Of a DNA stretch of 64,000 bases, positions 8,759 to 16,059 are shown piece by piece; position 1 is the first letter of the stretch; each line of letters opens with the position of its first letter. Under the pieces are notes generated by a model. The model ran no database searches. It was not told the DNA's origin and saw only the letters and a program-made list of their open reading frames with translations. Source of the DNA: Aneurinibacillus tyrosinisolvens (GTDB lineage Bacteria; Bacillota; Bacilli; Aneurinibacillales; Aneurinibacillaceae); assembly GCF_001015055.1 (NCBI RefSeq), contig NZ_BBWZ01000001.1:248001-312000 (forward strand). The letters are read 5' to 3'. Both the position numbers and the translations under genes were made by a program.

Positions 8759-9631
8759 ATGGCAGAACGTAAACCTGAATGGCTTAAAATTAAATTAAAT
8801 ACAGGTGAAAATTTTAAAGAATTGAAAAAAATGATGCGGGGAAAAACGCTGCATACCGTTTGTGAAGAAGCGCGTTGTCCAAACATTTATGAATGCTGGG
8901 CGAACCGTACGGCTACCTTTATGATTCTCGGTGATTTGTGTACGCGTGCCTGCAGATTTTGCGCGGTGAAAACAGGGCTGCCGACAGAACTGGATCTGGC
9001 TGAACCGGAGCGGGTGGCTGAAGCAACTGAAAACATGGGCCTTCAGCATGTTGTTGTTACATCCGTTGCGCGTGATGATTTAAAAGACGGTGGGGCGATG
9101 ATTTTTGCGGAAACGATTAAAGCGATCCGCCAGCGTACCCCTCTCTGCAGTATCGAAGTGCTTATTCCTGACTTCATGGGGAATTGGGATTCCCTTAAAT
9201 TGGTAATGGAGGCAAAGCCGGATATTTTAAACCACAATATTGAAACGGTGGAGCGCCTGTCTGATCGTGTCCGCTCTAAGGCGAAGTATGACAGAACGCT
9301 TAGCCTGCTGGCAAAAGCGAAGGAAATGCAGCCCTCGGTCCCTACAAAATCAAGCATTATGATTGGCGTGGGCGAGACAACGGAAGAGATTATCGCAACC
9401 ATGAAAGATTTGCGGGAGGTTGACGTGGATATTTTGACCATCGGACAATATCTGCAGCCTACGCCGAAACACCTTGTTGTTAAGAAGTTTTACCATCCGG
9501 ACGAGTTTGCGGCGTTAAAGGTGGAAGGGATGAAGATGGGATTTAAGCACGTGGAGTCCGGCCCTCTCGTACGGAGTTCTTACCATGCGCACAAACAAGT
9601 CGAATCCGCTGCAGCTACACAGGCTCTATAG
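8759..9631 (+). CDS. lipA: Lipoyl synthase LipA
   Basis: This radical-SAM enzyme inserts two sulfur atoms into octanoyl groups on lipoyl domains of 2-oxoacid dehydrogenases and the glycine cleavage system. I chose the ATG at 8759 (GGAGTGAAG upstream), giving [13 protein letters not shown] and 290 residues, the usual length. Both clusters are visible: auxiliary cluster C-x4-C-x5-C ([12 protein letters not shown]) and radical-[11 protein letters not shown], plus the C-terminal RSSYHA serine motif. The position next to lytH, yutC-like and yutD genes matches the B. subtilis lipA (yutB) locus. Confidence 0.97.
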   Translation: MAERKPEWLKIKLNTGENFKELKKMMRGKTLHTVCEEARCPNIYECWANRTATFMILGDLCTRACRFCAVKTGLPTELDLAEPERVAEATENMGLQHVVVTSVARDDLKDGGAMIFAETIKAIRQRTPLCSIEVLIPDFMGNWDSLKLVMEAKPDILNHNIETVERLSDRVRSKAKYDRTLSLLAKAKEMQPSVPTKSSIMIGVGETTEEIIATMKDLREVDVDILTIGQYLQPTPKHLVVKKFYHPDEFAALKVEGMKMGFKHVESGPLVRSSYHAHKQVESAAATQAL

Positions 9632-9635
9632 AAAA

Positions 9636-9668
9636 CAGGCCCGGTTACCACACGGTAACCGGGCCTGC
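9636..9668. terminator. Strong bidirectional terminator
   Basis: CAGGCCCGGTTACC and GGTAACCGGGCCTG form a perfect 14-bp stem on an ACAC loop between the converging lipA and lipoprotein genes. Confidence 0.85.
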
Positions 9669-9671
9669 TGT

Positions 9672-11018
9672 TTAACGGCCGCCTGTTCCGGACTGAGTAC
9701 TCCTGTTACCTGTTCCAGACTGATTTGTTTTAGTGTTTCTGTGTGTTCTGGATGGACTGCTGCTTATCTTGTTGCTGCCCCCTGTTGTGCAATATGTGGA
9801 GCTGCCTTTGTTATTCGTTGCCAGTGCCTGTTCGAATTGTGCGTCGGTTTTATTGCCGAATGATGCTGAATTCTGGCACACCTGGTTAATTTTGTTTAAA
9901 TCATTTGAAGTGTACACGTTGTAATAACGAGGACACACATTGAGTGCGGACCTATGGACCTTCTGCAAGATGTCTCTCGCTATTGCCGGGCTGTTAGACC
10001 CTGTTGTGTCGCAGCCTACAAAAACCTGGTTATCTGTCGTAAGAACGGATAACGATTTTGCGCCTGGAACATGCTTTGCCGCATTGGCAACAGCAGAAGC
10101 GAGCATTTGGCGATCAACATAGACGTTTTGAGCAGCTGCGTTCTGGTTTCCCTGTGTTCCGCTATTCCCTGCAGAGTTGCTCTGGCTGCCTGAACGGCCC
10201 TGGTTACCTGTACTACCCTGGCTGCCTGTACCACCCCGGCTGCCTGCACCGCCAGCCGAAGCCGTTCCTGCGCTGTTCTGATTTTTTGCTATTTGGACGA
10301 ATCCAACCTGAGCCGGTCCGCGGTTATTTCCAGCTGTCCGGGCACCGCCGCCATCCGCTTTGTACATGGAATATCGGTTTATCGCGCTATACCTCGCGTC
10401 ATTTGCCCTGCCGTCTCCCGACGTGTACGTACCGTTGTCAGATCTGCCCCCCGCACCTCTCAGCAGGGAACTGCGGTCGTCACGTCTCACTCCGATGCCG
10501 AGTATGCCGCCTCTGCCGTCTACAATACCGTTTGGAGCACGATACGTGCCCCTCGCTGCGGGGTCGTATGCGTTTGCCCCAGCACCATAACCGTCTCTGC
10601 CGGTTCCATAGCCAGGACCTGTACCTGCTCCATATCCTGTTCTACCGGTACCGGTAATGCCGGTGCCATATCCATATCCGGATCCTAGTCCATAGCCAGC
10701 TCCCCTGCCGGTACCGTTCGTGCCGGCGCCGTATCCCCGGGGAGTTCCGTAGTCGTAGGTCCCTTGTCCAGTACCGGACGGACCGGTTCCGTATCTAGGT
10801 GCTACTCCATAAGGTGTTGTACCAGGAGCGTATGTGTTAGTACGTGCTCCGTCCACATACCCATCCGTCGCACGATTGGGATTGGTGCCGGGTGCAAGGT
10901 TAGCCGGACGGTAGCTGTTTGTTCTGGTTCTTGCGTTATTATCAGCCGGATTTGGAGAACAAGCGGCCAGAGAGACAGCGAGACCAATTGCAGATAATGC
11001 ACATATCATTTTTTTCAT
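9672..11018 (-). CDS. YhcN/YlaJ-family sporulation lipoprotein with Gly/Tyr/Thr-rich insert (YutC-like)
   Basis: The ATG at 11018 (GGAGGTGG upstream) gives 448 residues; the frame extends further upstream, but without a start signal. It begins MKKMICALSAIGLAVSLAAC, a lipobox, so the protein is lipid-anchored outside the membrane. About residues 40-160 are low-complexity, with many repeats of YGTG, TGRG and GYGAG. A second Gly/Ser/Gln-rich tract precedes the conserved domain near residues 300-400 (QMLASAVANAAKHVPGA, then LTTDNQVFVG), which fits the YhcN/YlaJ family of spore-membrane lipoproteins. A Ser/Thr-rich tail follows. B. subtilis YutC holds this position beside lipA but is much shorter. 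Confidence 0.78.
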   Translation of the reverse strand: MKKMICALSAIGLAVSLAACSPNPADNNARTRTNSYRPANLAPGTNPNRATDGYVDGARTNTYAPGTTPYGVAPRYGTGPSGTGQGTYDYGTPRGYGAGTNGTGRGAGYGLGSGYGYGTGITGTGRTGYGAGTGPGYGTGRDGYGAGANAYDPAARGTYRAPNGIVDGRGGILGIGVRRDDRSSLLRGAGGRSDNGTYTSGDGRANDARYSAINRYSMYKADGGGARTAGNNRGPAQVGFVQIAKNQNSAGTASAGGAGSRGGTGSQGSTGNQGRSGSQSNSAGNSGTQGNQNAAAQNVYVDRQMLASAVANAAKHVPGAKSLSVLTTDNQVFVGCDTTGSNSPAIARDILQKVHRSALNVCPRYYNVYTSNDLNKINQVCQNSASFGNKTDAQFEQALATNNKGSSTYCTTGGSNKISSSPSRTHRNTKTNQSGTGNRSTQSGTGGR

Positions 11019-11178
11019 AGTTCCACCTCCTATCCTGTAGGTTTGCCTGAGGCCGAGGATTCTTTTCGTGGCAATTTTGTGTGTATTGCCGGAAAATGTG
11101 GTAAAATAGGAGGCGCACGCCATTCGCTTTTGGAGTACATACAGTTCAACCGTAACAGACCGGAAGGAGGGAATCAGA

Positions 11179-11643
11179 GTGATACGAGTCGAAAACAACG
11201 TATATGAGCTCATTGAGGATAGTAAAGATGGCTTTAACCTGGAAGCCTTTAAGGAACGCTACAGTGACATTTTAAGTAAGTTTGATTATATAGCGGGTGA
11301 TTGGGGATACGGGCAGCTTCGGCTGAAAGGTTTTTTTGCGGATACAAACCGTAAAGCATCCTTTGATTCCCGAATTAGTTTCTTTGATGAATATATACTG
11401 GAATATTGTAATTTTGGCTGCGCCTATTTTCTTGTGAAGAAAGTGAAGGAAGAAGGGAAGACGCCGGCGGATGAGCCAGGTGAGCTTGTGCAGGAAGTAG
11501 CGGCGGAGGCCGTACAGGAAAAGCCGGATGATAAATATGCCAAAGGCAGCCGGGAAGGGAAGCGCCGTGAACCAAGGCGTCGCCCCCGCCCTAAACGAAA
11601 GCCGAAAGAATATAGAGAAACAAAAGAGCAGCCCTCCGAGTGA
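11179..11643 (+). CDS. yutD: YutD family protein with basic C-terminal tail
   Basis: The start is a GTG with GGAGGG 7 bases upstream; the product has 154 residues. The first 95 residues match the YutD family of Bacillales (LSKFDYIAGDWGYGQLRLKGFF, then FDEYILEYCNFGCAYFLVKK). The function of the family is not known. The tail from residue 125 is unusually basic and proline-rich (RRPRPKRKPK), suggesting nucleic acid or ribosome contact (inference). The lipA, lipoprotein, yutD order matches B. subtilis. Confidence 0.85.
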   Translation: MIRVENNVYELIEDSKDGFNLEAFKERYSDILSKFDYIAGDWGYGQLRLKGFFADTNRKASFDSRISFFDEYILEYCNFGCAYFLVKKVKEEGKTPADEPGELVQEVAAEAVQEKPDDKYAKGSREGKRREPRRRPRPKRKPKEYRETKEQPSE

Positions 11644-11657
11644 GGCTGCTCTTTTTC
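11625..11657. terminator. Terminator between yutD and the convergent small gene
   Basis: AGAGCAGCC pairs with GGCTGCTCT and is followed by a run of T. It overlaps the yutD stop. Confidence 0.8.
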
Positions 11658-11664
11658 TTAATTT

Positions 11665-11940
11665 TTAAATGGTTAAATAAAGAAACTCCCGTAACTCCGC
11701 GGCTTCGGCCTCAGTCATGTTAAACGCTTGCTCCAGGTACCCTGGTTCATCCAAATCTTTTTGCCCGACAATGGCCATGCGGTGGGTTAGAATGTTCAGA
11801 ACGATACTTTTTCCATAAAAATTCTTAGTCTGTATAATGGCAATATCATGGCGGGCTTCCTCACCCATAAAGCTTATATATCTTGTTTTCGTTTCTTCTG
11901 AATGATCGTATAAAAATGTCCAATCTCCATGTTCACTCAT
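11665..11940 (-). CDS. DUF3055 / SAV0927-type small protein
   Basis: The product is a 91-residue acidic soluble protein with no signal or membrane segment. The pattern WTFLYDHSEETKTRYISFMG and the C-terminal MTEAEAAELREFL resemble the DUF3055 family of Bacillales cytosolic proteins, whose function is unknown. It is transcribed alone, convergent to yutD. Confidence 0.7.
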   Translation of the reverse strand: MSEHGDWTFLYDHSEETKTRYISFMGEEARHDIAIIQTKNFYGKSIVLNILTHRMAIVGQKDLDEPGYLEQAFNMTEAEAAELREFLYLTI

Positions 11941-12071
11941 TGTTCTAATTCCTCCAATATGTCAGTTATTTTGTATAAAAAGACCTGTCTACGAGCCATG
12001 CTTGGTGCTATAATGAGGATATCCTTTACTGCATAAGCAGAAATTACCTTTGGTTTGAAGGAGGAGACCCG

Positions 12072-13403
12072 GTGCATCCATTGCATATGTCATGGCAAGA
12101 CAGAATAAAAACCTTGTTTTCTCTTTTTAAATCAAATGAACAAATGAAATACTTTCCTTCTTCCTTTGTGCTGCGCGACCCGATTCAGGAGTCTTTGAAC
12201 ACTGCACACCTTAAGGGAAGAAAGACATTTGTCATGCTCTTTGATGTTAAGAATTACAGGCAGCTAAAAGAATTATATGATAACTCTACCCTGGCATCAA
12301 TGGACAAATGGGTTCGAAAACAGCTGGAAGAACGAATCCCTATGCATTTTTTGGATAAAGAAATTCTCCATGTCCAAAAATACCAGGCAGATGATTATGT
12401 AATTATATTGCAGCAAGTGGACAGAGCGTTCACGTATGAGCTGCTCCATGATATATCAAATCAGCTTCGAATTTGTCTTGAAGAGAAGATGGTGCTGGCA
12501 CCGGCATTCGAACTAAAGGTTAAATATCATAGCGGGTTTTCCTTGGTTTCCTGTCCGGGCGGGAACACCTCTTCCGCTTTTTTTGATTCGCTTGATAGCA
12601 CGCGCGTTATGGCTAAGAATAGAATTGATCTAAACGAGTACGATACATTGAAGAACGACATACATACGATTGTCAAGAATGAAAATATCTATGTGCTGGC
12701 CCAGCCGATTCTCTCCTTGAAGAGCGGCCGGACAGAAGGCTGGGAAATTCTTACGCGCGGCCCGAGGGATACTCCTTTTCATTCGCCGCTTGCTTTATTT
12801 AATTTTGCGCAGCAGGCAGGTCTTTTATTTGAATTGGAGCTGCTCGTGTTTAGAAAAGCGGTGAAGGAAATCGCTGGGAAAGGCATTTCTGCTTTTGTTT
12901 TTATAAATATAACTCCGCTCACGCTCGGGAATCCTCACTTCTATAACAAAATCATCGAATGCATGAAAGAGCATCCTACAGTATCCCATTCGCAAATCGT
13001 GCTTGAGATTACGGAACGGTATATGATCGAGGACTACGATGAAATAAAGGAATTAATCGGCCGTTACCGCAAAGCAGGCTTCCGTTTTGCCGTGGACGAT
13101 ACCGGTTCCGGATATGCCAATTTATATATGATTTCCGAGCTTTTGCCTGACATTATTAAAGTTGACCGGTTTGTCACGCAGGATATTGACACGAATATTG
13201 TCAAAGAAGTTATTTTGCAGGCACTGCTCCATATTGCCGCCAGTATTAATTGCAAAGTAGTTGCTGAAGGCATTGAAACGGAGGACGAGCTGCTGAAATT
13301 GGTGGAGAACAGCGTCCACCTTGGACAGGGGTATTTCTTTAGCAGGCCAGCTGAGCCGTTCTCATATGTGGAGAAGAAGATACCGGTTCAATTAAACGGA
13401 TAG
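12072..13403 (+). CDS. EAL-domain protein with degenerate GGDEF, likely c-di-GMP phosphodiesterase
   Basis: A GTG start with GAAGGAGGAG upstream gives 443 residues. Residues 30-190 look like a GGDEF fold whose active-site motif is replaced by YQADD, so no cyclase activity is expected. Residues 195-435 form an EAL domain: EIL in place of EAL at 225-227 (the Glu is kept), then NITP, EITER, DDTGSGYAN, IKVDR, AEGIET and GQGYFFSRP. The metal and catalytic residues seem intact, so hydrolysis of cyclic di-GMP is likely. There is no membrane segment; it is cytoplasmic. The degenerate GGDEF may sense GTP or a partner (inference). Confidence 0.88.
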   Translation: MHPLHMSWQDRIKTLFSLFKSNEQMKYFPSSFVLRDPIQESLNTAHLKGRKTFVMLFDVKNYRQLKELYDNSTLASMDKWVRKQLEERIPMHFLDKEILHVQKYQADDYVIILQQVDRAFTYELLHDISNQLRICLEEKMVLAPAFELKVKYHSGFSLVSCPGGNTSSAFFDSLDSTRVMAKNRIDLNEYDTLKNDIHTIVKNENIYVLAQPILSLKSGRTEGWEILTRGPRDTPFHSPLALFNFAQQAGLLFELELLVFRKAVKEIAGKGISAFVFINITPLTLGNPHFYNKIIECMKEHPTVSHSQIVLEITERYMIEDYDEIKELIGRYRKAGFRFAVDDTGSGYANLYMISELLPDIIKVDRFVTQDIDTNIVKEVILQALLHIAASINCKVVAEGIETEDELLKLVENSVHLGQGYFFSRPAEPFSYVEKKIPVQLNG

Positions 13404-13421
13404 AGCAGGCATGAACGATTT

Positions 13422-13458
13422 GAGGCAAGCGCATAATATGGCTTGCCTCTTTCTTTTT
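13422..13458 (+). terminator. Terminator after the EAL gene
   Basis: GAGGCAAGC and GCTTGCCTC form a perfect 9-bp stem on a 10-base loop, followed by a T-rich run. Confidence 0.8.
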
Positions 13459-13522
13459 AGCAGTATCGTTTTCATGATATACTGTAACGAGATATTGAAT
13501 GAGCTTAGAGGTGGGGAGCGGG

Positions 13523-13618
13523 ATGGAGAACATTATGACGGGGGTTACAATTCTAACCCTGATTGTCCTTACTTTTGTCATTACGATTGCTGCTTCAAAA
13601 ATCAAGAAGAAAAAATAG
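13523..13618 (+). CDS. 31-residue single-pass membrane peptide
   Basis: ATG at 13523 preceded by GAGGTGGGGAGC opens a 31-codon frame: a short polar start (MENIMTG), about 17 hydrophobic residues (VTILTLIVLTFVITIAA) and a Lys-rich end (SKIKKKK). This is the classic layout of a small inner-leaflet-anchored protein with the tail in the cytoplasm. It lies just upstream of the yutE-like gene and may share its transcript. I recognise no family. The strong ribosome binding site and amphipathic layout argue that it is real. Confidence 0.6.
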   Translation: MENIMTGVTILTLIVLTFVITIAASKIKKKK

Positions 13619-13639
13619 CCGGAGTGAGAGGGATACGAT

Positions 13640-14071
13640 ATGTACCAGGTGAATGTAACGAAAATTGAAGAAATCCTTTCATTTTATGAAAAGGTTCTTG
13701 CAGATATAGAACCCATTATGGAAAAAAACAACACGTTTCCCGGCGAGCCGGTGACCGGTTTGGCACTGGAACGCACGCTTCACATCGCCCTTGAGTCAAT
13801 TGCTGATGTAGGGAACTATCTAATCGACGGATTTATTATGCGTGATCCCGGGAGTTACGAGGACATTGTTGAAATCCTGCGCGATGAAACCGTCGTTACC
13901 GATGTGATGGCAGCTTCACTTAAAGAAATTGTAAATAGACGAAAAAGCCTTATTACGGAATATACATATATAAAAGATGAAGATGTTTTTATGCTGCTTA
14001 AAACCCACCTTCCTTTTCTGCAGGCCTTTCCTCCATCTGTTCGGGACTACCTGAAAAAGGAGCTTTATTAA
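13640..14071 (+). CDS. yutE: YutE, HepT-like DUF86 protein
   Basis: The product is a 143-residue all-helical protein of the DUF86/HepT superfamily, as B. subtilis YutE. HepT toxins are RNases with an R-x4-H-x-Y motif. Here the corresponding segment near residues 103-110 is RKSLITEY: Arg and Tyr stay but the His is Thr, so ribonuclease activity is doubtful. No MntA nucleotidyltransferase antitoxin is encoded beside it. A GAGTGAGAGGGA site precedes the ATG. Confidence 0.8.
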   Translation: MYQVNVTKIEEILSFYEKVLADIEPIMEKNNTFPGEPVTGLALERTLHIALESIADVGNYLIDGFIMRDPGSYEDIVEILRDETVVTDVMAASLKEIVNRRKSLITEYTYIKDEDVFMLLKTHLPFLQAFPPSVRDYLKKELY

Positions 14072-14084
14072 TATTTTTTACTGA

Positions 14085-14360
14085 ATAAGAAAGCATATCT
14101 TGCTTTAAAGCAGTAGAGAAAAGACCGCAAGGTCAAAAACGTTAGAAAAAAGGAAGGGCAGTCCACGCAGACCGGCCTTCCTGACCCAGCGGAACCTCCC
14201 GGAGAGCAGAAGAAGCCCACCAGTGTCTCCAACACCTAAGCTACCCAGATGTTTGGTGGGCGCTGCTCGCAGGGAGGTGGAGCGGACAGTAGCCCCTTCC
14301 TCGTGGAAGGGAAAGGCAAGTGGAATGCACTTCCTTTTTCCCTTTTTTAGTAACGTTAAA
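14085..14360 (+). ncRNA. Structured RNA-like repeat, copy A
   Basis: This non-coding stretch is rich in nested inverted repeats. An outer stem is AACGTTAG-AAAAAAGG (14138-14153) with CCTTTTTT-AG-TAACGTT (14341-14357). Inside, CCTCCC/GGGAGG, GAGCAG/CTGCTC (with AAGAA bulged) and GCCCACCA/TGGTGGGC stack up to a 31-nt loop at 14224-14254 that is identical to the loop in copy B. A CCCTTCC/GGAAGGG hairpin (14294-14311) leads into GGAAGGGAAAGG. The 5' part shares TTGCTTTAAAG with copies B and D. It separates yutE from the Cys-rich regulator. Family not recognised. Confidence 0.72.
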
Positions 14361-14441
14361 GTAGTTTTTATATTATATTGTATAAAAATTTACTTATCTC
14401 CTGAAATCGAGTACAATAAAGGAGAGGAAGGTGAATAACGA

Positions 14442-15089
14442 ATGAACAAAGATAAATCCTCTTCTACGCGCAATCAAATTTTGCATTTATTGAAAGTGAA
14501 GGGGCCTATGACCGTCGGCGATATGGCAGGGGAGCTGGGGATTACTGAAATGGCTGTCCGGCGCCATCTGAATACGCTTGAACGAGACAACTTAATTCAA
14601 ACTCGTTTGCTTCGCCAGGCGATGGGGCGGCCCACAAATGTCTACTCACTTTCTGATGAAGCTGATCATATGTTTCCTAAAAATTATCATGATTTAACGC
14701 TTGAATTCCTGGGTGATATACAAAAACTGCAGGGGGCCGAAATGGTTGAAGCGCTCTTCAACCTGAGAGCACAGAGGCAGGAAGATACGTATAAGACGAT
14801 TGTTCCCGAGCATACTGATTTCGAGAAAAAGCTCGAAATGCTTGCCAAGATGCAGAACGAAAAAGGGTATATGGTCGAGGTTAAAAAGGATGAAAGCACG
14901 GGGAAATACTTCTTCGTAGAATCCAACTGCCCGATTTCAAATGTAGCAAAAGAATACGTGCATGCATGCAACTGTGAAAAAACGCTGTTTGAAAAAGTGC
15001 TGGACGCTAATGTGGAACAGGAAGAATGCATGGCTACCGGCGGCGATAACTGCGTGTACGTCATTGACAAAAAGCAAGAGAATAAGTAA
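14442..15089 (+). CDS. HTH transcriptional regulator with C-terminal cysteine cluster (SufR/DeoR-like)
   Basis: The product has 215 residues. Residues 10-60 form a winged helix-turn-helix (MTVGDMAGELGITEMAVRRH). A middle dimerisation region follows. The last 60 residues carry five cysteines, C163, C176, C178, C196 and C204, in NCPISN, ACNCEK, EECMATG and DNCVY. The arrangement resembles the Fe-S-sensing regulators of the SufR group, so it may sense Fe-S cluster status or a metal. The exact cysteine spacing differs from what I recall for cyanobacterial SufR. Nearby Fe-S genes (lipA, yutI, yutM) fit. It is flanked on both sides by copies of the structured RNA repeat. Confidence 0.75.
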   Translation: MNKDKSSSTRNQILHLLKVKGPMTVGDMAGELGITEMAVRRHLNTLERDNLIQTRLLRQAMGRPTNVYSLSDEADHMFPKNYHDLTLEFLGDIQKLQGAEMVEALFNLRAQRQEDTYKTIVPEHTDFEKKLEMLAKMQNEKGYMVEVKKDESTGKYFFVESNCPISNVAKEYVHACNCEKTLFEKVLDANVEQEECMATGGDNCVYVIDKKQENK

Positions 15090-15122
15090 AAGCAACCACG
15101 AATGCGGGTTGCTTTTTTTGTC
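15089..15122 (+). terminator. Terminator after the Cys-rich regulator
   Basis: AGCAACC pairs with GGGTTGCT across an 8-base loop and is followed by seven T residues. Confidence 0.8.
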
Positions 15123-15124
15123 GT

Positions 15125-15397
15125 TAAAGAAAGTATATGTTGCTTTAAAGTGTTAAAGGGAGTTACTATCATGGGACCGTGAGGTCCCAATGTGCAAGAA
15201 AAACATCGCGGGCGGTGACGGCTCTTTTCTTTCCCCCTGTGGAGCGCGCCTGCCATAGGGTGAAAAAGACCGGCAATTGTCTCCAACACCTAAGCTACCC
15301 AGATGTTTTGCCGGTCCGCCCGGCGTGAGACTAAGCGGCCGTCCAGCCTCCGGAAGGGGAAAGGACGAGCGGCATGCCCGCGATGTTTTTCTTATGC
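15125..15397 (+). ncRNA. Structured RNA-like repeat, copy B
   Basis: AAGAAAAACATCGCGGG (15196-15212) is perfectly complementary to CCCGCGATGTTTTTCTT (15377-15393), closing a domain of about 200 nt. Inside, GGGTG/CGCCC and GACCGGCAA/TTGCCGGTC, separated by an AAAAA bulge, carry the same 31-nt loop as copy A (15278-15308). A 5' hairpin GGGACC-GTGA-GGTCCC and the TTGCTTTAAAG segment precede it, and GGAAGGGGAAAGG lies near the 3' end. The element ends just before the stop of the convergent PPOX gene. No coding sequence is evident. Confidence 0.75.
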
Positions 15398-15398
15398 C

Positions 15399-15953
15399 TT
15401 ATGCACGGTTTGCGTCAGACAGCTGGCTTCTGCCGGGATAGAATTTCATCTCCTCATCGAGCGGATTTTCTTTTGCGGTTATTGTTTCAGGAATGATCTG
15501 AAAAACAGAGACGGCGTTGCCCATAGAAGAGCGGTATTTTTCCACATGCTGCTGTGCCAGAGGAGAGGAATAATAGCCGGGCACGTATTTGTCGAGCAGC
15601 TTCTGCAGAACAAGCGTTGCTTGTTCGGGGGCCGTTATGGCTTCTACTTTTCCAAAAATCATAACGCTAAAATAAGCGGTGTCTGTCTTGGCCGGTACAG
15701 GATTGGAAATCGTTCCGTACTCCTCGCTTACCGTAAAGCAGGCAGTTGGATTTTGCTTAATGACGTCAATTTTCCTTCCGGATTCAGAAGCGTGAAAGTA
15801 AAGCTTCTCCTCCCACCATACATAGTTGAGCGGGATTACATACGGGTGCAGCCCGGCGCTAATCCCGAGGTATCCGATTTTTGTCCGGCAAAGAAAGTCA
15901 TTGATTTTATTCTTATCGGTGCATTCCAGATAACGGTGCCTCATAGGTATCAT
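15399..15953 (-). CDS. Pyridoxamine 5'-phosphate oxidase-like FMN-binding protein
   Basis: This 184-residue protein has the split-barrel PPOX fold: RTKIGYLGISAGLHPYVIPLNYVWWEEKLYFHASESGRKIDVI is typical of the NimA/PPOX group that binds FMN (or F420 or heme). It probably reduces or oxidises a small molecule; the substrate is unknown. AAGGGGAT lies 8 bases before the ATG. It diverges from a MocR-type regulator across 106 bases, and such regulators commonly control the divergent neighbour, so a link to vitamin B6 metabolism is possible (inference). Confidence 0.8.
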   Translation of the reverse strand: MIPMRHRYLECTDKNKINDFLCRTKIGYLGISAGLHPYVIPLNYVWWEEKLYFHASESGRKIDVIKQNPTACFTVSEEYGTISNPVPAKTDTAYFSVMIFGKVEAITAPEQATLVLQKLLDKYVPGYYSSPLAQQHVEKYRSSMGNAVSVFQIIPETITAKENPLDEEMKFYPGRSQLSDANRA

Positions 15954-16001
15954 TGAATTATCCCCTTTGTTTTTATATTATGATTTATTATAAGAAGGAT
16001 T

Positions 16002-16045
16002 TGACCCTATAAAAAGAGACAGTTTTAATAAAATTGACAGGGTCA
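16002..16045. promoter_or_regulatory. Candidate MocR operator (inverted repeat TGACCCT / AGGGTCA)
   Basis: TGACCCT at 16002-16008 and AGGGTCA at 16039-16045 form an exact 7-bp inverted repeat with centres about 37 bases apart. They lie in the 106-bp space between the divergent PPOX and MocR genes, just upstream of the MocR ATG. Such paired half-sites suit a dimeric GntR/MocR regulator (inference). Confidence 0.45.
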
Positions 16046-16059
16046 GTTGGGAGAGAGCT

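Noticed and set aside
10058..10997. Several plus-strand reading frames of 60-200 codons opposite the lipoprotein gene
   Set aside because: They are the antisense of a Gly/Tyr-rich repetitive gene, whose low-complexity codons avoid stops in other frames. None has a ribosome binding site or a recognisable product.
14085..15397. A composite insertion sequence or transposon bounded by copies A and B
   Set aside because: No transposase gene, no terminal inverted repeats and no clear target duplications were seen. The gene between the copies is a regulator.
15303..15956. A 217-codon plus-strand frame between copy B and the MocR gene
   Set aside because: It is opposite the PPOX gene and begins inside the structured repeat. 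The minus-strand frame has the motifs and the ribosome binding site.
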